NCBI GenBank assembly: GCA_031283085.1
Contig: JAITCM010000027.1
Coordinates: forward strand, 1-49,137
Reading direction: 5' to 3'
Source: Chitinispirillales bacterium
GTDB taxonomy: Bacteria; Fibrobacterota; Chitinivibrionia; Chitinivibrionales; Chitinispirillaceae
Length of the DNA: 49,137 nt
Each line of letters opens with the position of its first letter. Position 1 is the stretch's first letter. A program made the translations under genes and the position numbers. Under the pieces are notes generated by a model that saw only the letters and a list, made by a program, of their open reading frames with translations, ran no database searches and was not told where the DNA came from. Positions 42,886-49,137 of the stretch are shown piece by piece.

Positions 42886-43476
42886 GTGAATATAAAAGAG
42901 TGTCTTCTATGCGACGAAAACAACTATCCGGTCGACACCGCGACAATAGGCTCCCTCATAGCCTCGTCCGGCCAAAAACATCTATGGAATGAGCGTGCCT
43001 GCGGCGCGGGCGGCATTGATACCGTAGTTGTCCACTACATGAGCGCAACGGCCGTATCCCCCGGCGACCCGTACAATTTCACCCGCCTGCTGAAAATATT
43101 CTGCGATTACGGCGTAAGCAGCCACTACTTAATCAATCGTGACGGTGAGGTTTATCGTTTGGTACCCGAAGAGATGAAGGCCTGGCACGCCGGCCCAAGC
43201 ATCATGCCCGTCCCTGACGACCGCACCGGCGTAAACGAGTTTTCCATAGGGATTGAGCTCGCGGCCACGGAGAGCTCCGGATTTGCCGACGCCCAATACG
43301 AGGCGCTTGGCGGGTTATGTGTTGATATTGAGAAGCGTTATCACAAAAAAATGACCCGCGTGGGCCACGATATGGTGGCCGGGGAGCGGGCAGTGGCCCT
43401 GGGTTTGCGCAAGGAGCCGAAAGTCGATCCGGGGCCGCTGTTTGATTGGCCTCGGCTTATTCGGCTTATCGGTTGA
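42886..43476 (+). CDS. N-acetylmuramoyl-L-alanine amidase (Amidase_2)
   Basis: A 196-residue zinc amidase that cleaves the MurNAc-L-Ala bond. Core motifs: DTVVVHYMSAT (H50), FCDYGVSSHYLINRDGEVYRLV, AWHAGPS, EFSIGIELAA, VGHDMVAGERAV (H161), and KVDPGPLFDWPRL (K179, D181). All zinc and catalytic residues are present. There is no signal peptide, so it may act in the cytoplasm as an AmpD-like recycling enzyme or be exported otherwise; its N-terminal ~40 residues are unlike a signal. A GTG start at 42886 has AGGGGG 9 nt upstream. The 3' end overlaps the convergent korB by 11 bp. A 238-bp AT-rich divergent gap precedes it. Confidence 0.88.
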   Translation: MNIKECLLCDENNYPVDTATIGSLIASSGQKHLWNERACGAGGIDTVVVHYMSATAVSPGDPYNFTRLLKIFCDYGVSSHYLINRDGEVYRLVPEEMKAWHAGPSIMPVPDDRTGVNEFSIGIELAATESSGFADAQYEALGGLCVDIEKRYHKKMTRVGHDMVAGERAVALGLRKEPKVDPGPLFDWPRLIRLIG

Positions 43477-44353
43477 CGTTATCCGGCCTTAATTCATCAA
43501 GAATATCGTTAATTGACGAGTACTTCCCCTTGTTTTCGGCGGCGACCCGCTCGACTTGGTCGTCGAAGCAAAGCATATCGTCCCTCTTCCAAACCACCCC
43601 AACGGGGATACCGGCGTTAGCGTCGCTGTCCGAGTCGTAGACGTGCGCCGCCGCCCGCATGGCGCTTTCCTTATCGTCGGCTTGATGCCCGTTTGCTTGC
43701 AGGTCGTACAGTCGTTCGGAGATATCTTTTTGCTGATTGCCGAAGGTACGGCAGGGCGCTATGACCTCCACGAGCGAGAATCCGCGGTGGTTCATGGCGT
43801 CGTCGAACATCTTTTTCAGGTGTGTTTTGTCGCAGGCGCAGCTTCTGCAGACCATAGACGCCCCGCTGCCGATGGCGAGTTCGGAGATGTTGAGCGGCGC
43901 GCTGAGCTTGCCGTATGGGGTAAGCGATCCCTGGTATCCTATGGGCGAGGTGGGTGATGTCTGGTTTTTGGTCATTGCGTATATACGGTTGTCTAAGCAG
44001 ATTACGGTGATGTCGAAATTTTTTCTTGCGGCGTGGACGAAGTGCGCCGCGCCGATGGACAGCAGGTCGCCGTCGCCGGTCGTTACGACCACCGGTATAT
44101 CGGGGCGCGCCAGCCTCGCGCCTATGGCGGCCGGCAACGGCCTGCCGTGCAGGGTGTGCATACCGTAGGTGTTTAGAAACAGGGGCAGCCGCGAGGAGCA
44201 GCCTATTCCGGATATCACGCATACCCCGTTCTCGGCGATGCCGCGTTCGTCGAAGCACTCCGTGAGGGCGGAGAGCACATTGAAGTAGCTGCATCCGGGG
44301 CACCATGAGGGCGCGTACCCGTTCATGTAACTGTTTTGCCGGGTATCGCTCAT
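43466..44353 (-). CDS. korB: 2-oxoacid:ferredoxin oxidoreductase, beta (TPP) subunit
   Basis: A 295-residue thiamine-diphosphate subunit of a 2-oxoglutarate-type ferredoxin oxidoreductase. Cluster-binding Cys residues are visible in WCPGCSYF, GIGCSSRLP and RSCACDKTH. NTYGMHTLHGRPLPAAIGARLA and TTGDGDLLSIGAAHFVHAARKNFDITVICLDNRIYAMTKNQTSPTS contain the TPP GDG...N motif. It oxidises a 2-oxoacid to the acyl-CoA with ferredoxin reduction (or the reverse, reductive carboxylation). It overlaps the alpha subunit by 4 bp and the amidase by 11 bp. The substrate (2-oxoglutarate or another acid) is not settled by sequence alone. Confidence 0.92.
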   Translation of the reverse strand: MSDTRQNSYMNGYAPSWCPGCSYFNVLSALTECFDERGIAENGVCVISGIGCSSRLPLFLNTYGMHTLHGRPLPAAIGARLARPDIPVVVTTGDGDLLSIGAAHFVHAARKNFDITVICLDNRIYAMTKNQTSPTSPIGYQGSLTPYGKLSAPLNISELAIGSGASMVCRSCACDKTHLKKMFDDAMNHRGFSLVEVIAPCRTFGNQQKDISERLYDLQANGHQADDKESAMRAAAHVYDSDSDANAGIPVGVVWKRDDMLCFDDQVERVAAENKGKYSSINDILDELRPDNVNR

Positions 44354-46191
44354 TTTTTCGCCGCTCCGTCGCCGTTTGTGTCGCTGAGGTCGGATATAAA
44401 CTTTTCCATCTCAATTATGCCGACGAGCTCCGCCTCGATTTCTTCGGGGGTGAACGGCTCGCCGTTGTATTTTTTCACGGAGATTGTGTTGATACCCGTG
44501 TTCATGCGTATGAGGGAGGCCAGTTGCCCCGTGTAGTTTGATTCCACCACGGCTATGCGCGGGCAAAAGTTTAGCAGTTCCAAGTAATGCCCGTTGATAA
44601 AAGGGAAGAGGAGGCGCGGGTAGAGGCACGCGATTTTTATGCCGCGTTTGCGTAGCGCTGAGACCGCTTTACGCGTCATTTCCGCGCTGAAGCCCCAAGA
44701 GATGACGCAGATGTCGGCGGGCGGGCCGTCGTCCCGCATTTTGGCGGCAAACCGTGACTTGGGCATGGGCGGTTTGAGGTCGCCGATGTCGATAGTTTGC
44801 ATATAGTTGTAGTAAGCCTCGATTTTGTCCATCTTGCTGAAGCGCTTGTACTGTTGCCGGACGCGGTTGTTCGCGGTGTTGCTCGGTACTCCCTTGGTGT
44901 CGTGCTCCAGCCCGGTTATGCGGCGGACCGCGGTATTGGGCGTCGCGGCTTGCGACGGGGCGGCTACGGCGTGCCCGTTGATGTCAACGGAGGCGTCCGG
45001 CCGCTTGCATGACATCTGAAGGTTCCCCACCGCGCCGTCCGTCAGCAGTATTACCGGACAGCGGAAGCGCCGCGCCATGTCGAACGCCTCTATCGTCAGG
45101 TAGAAGCACTCCTCTATTGTGGAGGCGGCTAAGACGATACGTTGCCCCTCCCCGTGGCCGCCGAATATCGCCGCCATCAGGTCTTCCTGGCTGTGTTTCG
45201 TGGGCATGCCGGTAGACGGCCCCGCCCGTTGTACGTTGACCACGACGGCGGGGGTCTCCGTCATGGAGCAGTAGCCCAAAAACTCCTGAATCAGCGACAG
45301 CCCGGGACCGCTTGTCGCGGTCATTGCGGGGATGTCGAAAAACCACGCGCCCACCGTCACTCCAATTGCCGATATTTCGTCCTCGGCCTGGTAAGCGAAC
45401 CCGCCGAGAGCGGGCAGGTACGCCGCTATATGGGCGCCTATCGACGTCGCCGGGGAGATGGGGTAGGAGGCGTATACACGGCAACCGGCGCTCACCGCGC
45501 CCAGCGCCACCGCCAGATTTCCGTCTAAAACGACGCGATCCTCCGAGAATAATGGGCGCCCCGAGGCGAGGCGCGAGGTGTGCTTATTGACCGTGCGCAG
45601 GGACGGCAGTATGCCGGACTCCGCGGATTCAAAGCCTATCCTGAACGACTCCGCGTTTTGCTCCGTCAAATTTTTCGACTTGAGCTTTTCGGTGATTATG
45701 CTCAAGGCAAGGTTGCCGGGGATGCCCAGTATCGCCGATAATACCCCCATGACAAAACTGGATTTCAGTTGCTGGTGAGTATGGATAAGGGGGCAGAGGT
45801 CAAAATCCAATTTAAAAGATTGTGTGCCGTCAGAGAGGCCGTCTCCCGTGTTGATTGCGCTTATGCTGTCGCCGCGGCTTATAGCGTCGTTGACGCGGTC
45901 AATGCCCTCGGCGCCGCCAAGTACGACAAGCGCCGCCCGACTGAGCGCAAAGACGAAATCCGCGGAGAGGCTTACGGGCGCTACCGAGTCGTCGTCCGAG
46001 ACGGTGACAAGCACGCTGCATATCCCTCCGCGTATGGTGGGTGGGAAGCAATTGTGCGCCGACGAATGGAACCCCAGGGCGGCGGCGGCCCGCATGAACG
46101 TGTCGCCGCCGCTCAGTACCCCGTCGCCGGCTTCGCCGACAAGGAGTACCCGCAGGGTGAAAGGGGCGTCGTTGTTGTTTGTGGCGTCCAT
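44350..46191 (-). CDS. korA: 2-oxoacid:ferredoxin oxidoreductase, fused gamma-alpha subunit
   Basis: A 613-residue protein joining a gamma domain (residues ~1-190: VLLVGEAGDGVLSGGDTFMRAA, FPPTIRGGICSVLVTVS) to an alpha domain (~230-600: LDGNLAVALGAVSAGCRVYASYPISPATSIGAH, AEDEISAIGVTVGA, TATSGPGLSLIQEF, VVNVQRAGPSTGMPT, CPVILLTDGAVGN). It is the KorA form found in anaerobes with two-subunit enzymes. The ATG at 46191 is chosen since the upstream frame reads into the Hpt gene as a basic, unlike-family tail. It starts 19 bp after the Hpt stop and overlaps korB by 4 bp. The delta/ferredoxin subunit is not present. Confidence 0.92.
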   Translation of the reverse strand: MDATNNNDAPFTLRVLLVGEAGDGVLSGGDTFMRAAAALGFHSSAHNCFPPTIRGGICSVLVTVSDDDSVAPVSLSADFVFALSRAALVVLGGAEGIDRVNDAISRGDSISAINTGDGLSDGTQSFKLDFDLCPLIHTHQQLKSSFVMGVLSAILGIPGNLALSIITEKLKSKNLTEQNAESFRIGFESAESGILPSLRTVNKHTSRLASGRPLFSEDRVVLDGNLAVALGAVSAGCRVYASYPISPATSIGAHIAAYLPALGGFAYQAEDEISAIGVTVGAWFFDIPAMTATSGPGLSLIQEFLGYCSMTETPAVVVNVQRAGPSTGMPTKHSQEDLMAAIFGGHGEGQRIVLAASTIEECFYLTIEAFDMARRFRCPVILLTDGAVGNLQMSCKRPDASVDINGHAVAAPSQAATPNTAVRRITGLEHDTKGVPSNTANNRVRQQYKRFSKMDKIEAYYNYMQTIDIGDLKPPMPKSRFAAKMRDDGPPADICVISWGFSAEMTRKAVSALRKRGIKIACLYPRLLFPFINGHYLELLNFCPRIAVVESNYTGQLASLIRMNTGINTISVKKYNGEPFTPEEIEAELVGIIEMEKFISDLSDTNGDGAAKK

Positions 46192-46210
46192 AGCGGCGGC
46201 TTCGTCTCCG

Positions 46211-46519
46211 TTATGCGGGCGGCAGTGATTTTTTGACGGCGTCGCACGCGTTGATGAGCGCCAGGTACAGATCTTTATCGGGCGCGCCTTCGCGCAACGA
46301 CGTTTCGAACCGTAACGCGGACTGGTAGACATCGGCGATGTCGAGGTTTCCGGCGGTTCCCTTGATAGTGTGGACTAGCTTCTTCGTGTTTTCGATGTCC
46401 GCCACCGCCTGTTCGAAGCTTAACCACTGTTGCGGCAACGGGTCTTTGACGAAAATCCGCAGCATCTTTTCGTAAAATGCCTCTTTGCCTTTGAATTTTG
46501 CCGGGGTTACTATGGCCAA
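46211..46519 (-). CDS. Hpt-domain phosphotransfer protein
   Basis: A 102-residue helical histidine phosphotransfer protein. KLVHTIKGTAGNLDIADVYQSALRFETSLRE contains the H-x-x-K-G phosphorylated histidine motif. The whole protein is one Hpt domain and probably shuttles phosphate between a hybrid kinase and response regulators; a hybrid kinase and a receiver/HD-GYP protein are encoded 40 kb away, though a link is only a possibility. The TTG start at 46519 is supported by a strong AGGAGGGG 6 nt upstream. It leads the korAB operon, an odd pairing of signalling with metabolism. Confidence 0.87.
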   Translation of the reverse strand: MAIVTPAKFKGKEAFYEKMLRIFVKDPLPQQWLSFEQAVADIENTKKLVHTIKGTAGNLDIADVYQSALRFETSLREGAPDKDLYLALINACDAVKKSLPPA

Positions 46520-46764
46520 GGTCGCCCCTCCTTTTTTTTATTTTACTATGGTATGACGATTCGTATCGGTATTAAGTAAATATTCGCCCGACATATCTAA
46601 TATAATTTATGGTGTGCTGATGATGGAAATTTATTCTTTTGTCTTTTGATTTTTGGGGCGATGTATTTTCCCGCTCTTTTTTTGCCCGGCAAATATTATT
46701 TTTAAGAATATTAATTTTAACTGGATTGGCATCAACGTATTACAAGGGCAAAGACAGGAGCGAT

Positions 46765-47694
46765 ATGATAGTATGCACGCTTTTAAACCCAGTAATAGAC
46801 GCTTTCTATCGTGTGGACGGTTTTGAGCTGGGTACAACCCGTTTAGACGTCGCGTCGCGTACCGTGCCCGCCGGCAAGGGGCTGAACGTCGCAAGGGTGG
46901 TCAAGACGCTCGGCGAGGAGGTGGCGGTCGCCGGGCTTGTTCCAAAGAACGATATGCGCCGCTTTGAGGCTTTCTTGTCCGACCACGGGATAAAGGCTCT
47001 TCTCTACGAGGCTCCGGGCATTACACGCGTAAACGTCACGCTGCAAGACGCCAAGACGCGGTGCGTCACCCACATAAACAGCGCGTCGTCCGTGTTGCCC
47101 GTCAGTCTGCAGGAGGATTTCCTGCGCTTTTTGGCCGGGCAGGCGGAGGCCGGCGCCAATTGGTGCTTCAGCGGGAGCCTGCCCAGCGGCTTCGACGACG
47201 ATGTCTATGCGCGCCTGATACGCGACTTCAGAGATATGGGCGTGAGCTGCCTTTTAGACACCCGCGGCATGGCGCTTAAAACCGGCGCGCGGGCCGCCCC
47301 TCATATCATCACGCCGAACCTGACGGAGCTGCAAGAGTTTTTTCAGGATGAAATTAAGGGCGTACACCACATAGCGTTATGCGGCAAGCGCTTTATAGAC
47401 ATGGATGTTGAGTACGTTTTCATCACTCTTGGACAGGACGGCGTGATAGCTATTCACGAGGAGCAGTGCCTCCTCTGCTCTCCGCCGGATATAAAAACGG
47501 TCGACACGGTAGGATGCGGCGACGCCTTCGCCGCCGGTGTGATGGTGGCGCAAAAACGCAATTTCGCTTTCGCGGAGATGTGCAGGATGGCGGTCGCGTG
47601 CGGGGCGTCGAAAAGCCTGCACGAGGGGCCGGGGGTCGTCACGCCGGATGAGGTTTGGCGGTTGATGGAGGGCGTTAAGATTACGTATATATAA
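46765..47694 (+). CDS. PfkB-family hexose-phosphate kinase (1-phosphofructokinase/tagatose-6-phosphate kinase type)
   Basis: A 309-residue ribokinase-fold sugar kinase. LLNPVIDAFYRVDGFELG at the start, the first PfkB signature PAGKGLNVARVVKTLGEEVAVAG, SGSLPSGF, ITPNLTELQEFF and the second signature with catalytic Asp, VDTVGCGDAFAAG (usual GAGD reads GCGD), are intact. The NPxxD/GKGxNVA pattern favours the 1-phosphofructokinase/LacC branch. It produces a bisphosphorylated hexose from a hexose phosphate. The ATG at 46765 has ACAGGAG 4 nt upstream. A 245-bp AT-rich region precedes it, between it and the divergent Hpt gene, with no other feature. It is followed by the MITE-like repeat at 47697. 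Confidence 0.88.
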   Translation: MIVCTLLNPVIDAFYRVDGFELGTTRLDVASRTVPAGKGLNVARVVKTLGEEVAVAGLVPKNDMRRFEAFLSDHGIKALLYEAPGITRVNVTLQDAKTRCVTHINSASSVLPVSLQEDFLRFLAGQAEAGANWCFSGSLPSGFDDDVYARLIRDFRDMGVSCLLDTRGMALKTGARAAPHIITPNLTELQEFFQDEIKGVHHIALCGKRFIDMDVEYVFITLGQDGVIAIHEEQCLLCSPPDIKTVDTVGCGDAFAAGVMVAQKRNFAFAEMCRMAVACGASKSLHEGPGVVTPDEVWRLMEGVKITYI

Positions 47695-47696
47695 AC

Positions 47697-47765
47697 GGCT
47701 CTTCAGGAATTATGGCGGTATAGACAAGGGTGTCACTCCGCTTCCTGCCATAAACCCGAAAGCGC
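47697..47765. mobile_element. Short MITE-like element sharing termini with the nearby IS4-type element
   Basis: GGCTCTTCAGGAATTATGG (47697-47715) is identical to the end of the IS remnant at 48752. The other end, CGCTTCCTGCCATAA and on to 47765, is a diverged inverted copy of the same terminus. Only about 20 bp lie between, so it has no gene. It sits directly between the PfkB gene and the next gene. Confidence 0.65.
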
Positions 47766-47790
47766 AAAAAAATAAAGGGACATTGCGGCA

Positions 47791-48732
47791 ATGAAAACAA
47801 ACCGAATTTTGGTGACAGGCGGCGCCGGCTTCTTAGGCTCGCATTTGTGCGAGAAGCTGGTTGGACAGGGGCACGACGTTATATGCCTGGATAACTACTT
47901 TACCGGGCGCAAGAAGAACGTGGAACGCCTGTTCGATTGCCACAATTTCGAGCTGCTGCGCCACGACGTAACCTTTCCAGTCTACGTGGAGGTCGACCAA
48001 ATCTACAACTTAGCGTGCCCCGCCTCCCCCGTCCATTATCAGTACAACGCCGTGAAGACGATCAAGACCTCCGTGATGGGCGCGATTAACGTATTGGGTT
48101 TAGCGAAGCGCGTAAGGGCGCGTGTGTTGCAGGCGTCTACGTCGGAGGTCTACGGCGACCCCCGCGAGCACCCGCAAAAGGAGAGCTATTGGGGCAATGT
48201 CAACCCAATAGGCGTGCGGTCATGCTATGACGAGGGGAAGAGGGTGGCGGAAACGCTGTTTTTCGATTACCACCGTATGAATAAGGTTGACATAAGGGTA
48301 ATGCGCATCTTTAACACCTACGGCCCAAGAATGCACCCGAACGACGGGCGCGTGGTGTCGAATTTCATAGTCCAGGCAATCAAAGGGGAAGACATCACCA
48401 TATACGGCGACGGTTCCCAGACGCGGTCGTTCTGCTATGTGGATGATTTGATTGACGGGATGATGCGGCTGATGAACGCGGAGGATATAACAGGCCCTGT
48501 CAATATAGGCAATCCCGGCGAGTTCACAATCAGGCAATTAGCCGAAGAGGTAATCGGCTTGACTGGAAGCAAGTCAAAAATAATCAGCCAACCGTTACCG
48601 TCCGATGACCCGAAACAGAGGCAGCCGGACATCACGCTGGCTAAGGAAAAACTGGGATGGAAGCCGAAAGTTCCGCTTAAAGATGGGTTGGTCAAAACCA
48701 TTGAGTATTTTCGCGGGAATTTGGAGTTGTGA
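47791..48732 (+). CDS. UDP-glucuronate decarboxylase (UDP-xylose synthase)
   Basis: A 313-residue extended [21 protein letters not shown] binds [50 protein letters not shown], the catalytic STSEVYGDP and [13 protein letters not shown] (Y-x3-K), [20 protein letters not shown] and [18 protein letters not shown] are all characteristic of UDP-xylose synthases, which convert UDP-glucuronate to UDP-xylose. It likely supplies xylose for surface glycan. Upstream lies a MITE-like repeat; it does not form an obvious operon with the PfkB gene. Confidence 0.94.
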   Translation: MKTNRILVTGGAGFLGSHLCEKLVGQGHDVICLDNYFTGRKKNVERLFDCHNFELLRHDVTFPVYVEVDQIYNLACPASPVHYQYNAVKTIKTSVMGAINVLGLAKRVRARVLQASTSEVYGDPREHPQKESYWGNVNPIGVRSCYDEGKRVAETLFFDYHRMNKVDIRVMRIFNTYGPRMHPNDGRVVSNFIVQAIKGEDITIYGDGSQTRSFCYVDDLIDGMMRLMNAEDITGPVNIGNPGEFTIRQLAEEVIGLTGSKSKIISQPLPSDDPKQRQPDITLAKEKLGWKPKVPLKDGLVKTIEYFRGNLEL

Positions 48733-48751
48733 GCAGCCGAAAAAATAGTCT

Positions 48752-48779
48752 GGCTCTTCAGGAATTATGGTGGGAAGCG
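48752..48779. repeat. Terminal repeat of an IS4-type element
   Basis: GGCTCTTCAGGAATTATGG at 48752-48770, extending through TGGGAAGCG to 48779, stands just outside the transposase remnant and marks the element's left end. Its first 19 bases are identical to the left end of the MITE-like copy at 47697. Confidence 0.65.
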
Positions 48780-48783
48780 TTTT

Positions 48784-49069
48784 TTAGGTATCGCCAAGTG
48801 TTCCCAAAGCGCCTGAAATAGCCCTCAAAAGCCGCATATAGCAATATAACGCCATCCATACCTGCCATTGAACCGCGTTTTCGCTATACCCTAAGAAGTC
48901 GGAAAGGTTTAGAGTCTGTTTAATCTGTTTGAAGAACAGTTCAATACGGGGAAAATGTCCGAGCCTGCCTGTCTATCCCTAACTTGGTGGCCAACGATGT
49001 TCCTAAATACGCGGGAATATTTGACATCACCTGGCGCAATAACGTATATTTATACTTGGCTGGCTTCAT
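48784..49069 (-). pseudogene. Internally deleted IS4-family transposase
   Basis: From the ATG at 49069 (AAAGGA upstream) the minus strand reads MKPAKYKYTLLRQVMSNIPA and continues to ARTFSPY before a stop. That is the N-terminus of IS4-type transposases carrying a DUF4372-like start. In a different frame beginning near 48950, RIELFFKQIKQTLNLSDFLGYSENAVQWQVW follows, the conserved C-terminal block containing the catalytic Glu region, to a stop at 48784. About 300 residues of the DDE core are missing between the two pieces, with a frame change at the join near 48941-48960. The element's other end lies beyond the window or in its last ~60 bp. Nonfunctional. Confidence 0.8.
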
Positions 49070-49137
49070 ACTGCATCCTTTGTTTAACAGTTTTAACAAG
49101 GCTATTTAAACAAAAAATATGTAATGGAGCCGGCTTT

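Noticed and set aside
43671-44414. Arg/His-rich 247-residue frame overlapping korB on the same strand
   Set aside because: Off-frame reading of korB and the end of korA; composition is unlike a real protein and korB is clearly coding.

Overview
The window looks like a chromosome segment of a Gram-negative gut or rumen-type bacterium, most probably Fibrobacterota (Fibrobacter/Fibromonas relatives). The reasons are a partial Fibrobacter succinogenes major paralogous domain (TIGR02145-like) at the left edge, a secreted Listeria-Bacteroides (InlB B-type) repeat protein with a FlgD-like C-terminal sorting/Ig-type tail, several lipoproteins, a type IV pilus PilT/PilC pair, and an anaerobe-type 2-oxoacid:ferredoxin oxidoreductase. 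The taxonomic call is inference; no rRNA or tRNA gene was seen.

Layout. 1-1,000: a decaying edge with the truncated Fibrobacter-type domain and a small two-gene minus-strand cassette that resembles the C-terminus of a phage or toxin protein plus a partner. 1,246-7,421: signalling block with a response regulator/HD-GYP protein, a dCache-type hybrid histidine kinase with receiver and Hpt domains, a DUF3108-like exported protein and a GAF/HD-GYP protein; c-di-GMP turnover is the theme. 7,588-10,836: an exported ThuA/amidotransferase-like protein coupled to a UMF1-type MFS transporter, then a DUF5618-like protein. 10,920-13,940: a three-gene minus operon (circularly permuted ATP-grasp, alpha-E, transglutaminase-like) behind a promoter and a promoter-proximal intrinsic terminator. 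14,095-16,983: a lipoprotein, then a type III PLP decarboxylase and spermidine synthase separated by a MITE-like palindrome. 17,034-21,778: a tight minus operon pilT-pilC-nadC-birA-coaX. 21,925-23,290: two envelope proteins, one with a SPOR domain.

23,510-39,353: the largest system, a plus-strand surface-glycan locus, visibly more AT-rich than its flanks. It carries pseudaminic acid genes pseB, pseC, pseF, pseH and pseI, plus a GT92 glycosyltransferase, an aldo/keto reductase, a class III aminotransferase, a polytopic (GT-C-like) membrane protein, a TIM-barrel protein, two tandem paralogous capsule-type transferases and a Stealth phosphotransferase. No pseG is visible. An OLD/PARIS-like AAA ATPase with a 31-residue stump of its TOPRIM partner is lodged between the TIM-barrel gene and pseH: a decayed defence module inside the glycan operon.

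39,374-49,137: a pteridine-reductase-like SDR whose start codon lies in a strong hairpin, the InlB-repeat protein, a peptidoglycan amidase, a two-gene korAB-type oxidoreductase behind an Hpt protein, a PfkB sugar-phosphate kinase, a UDP-glucuronate decarboxylase, and at the right edge an internally deleted IS4-type transposase. A short MITE-like copy sharing the same terminal sequence lies about 1 kb upstream.
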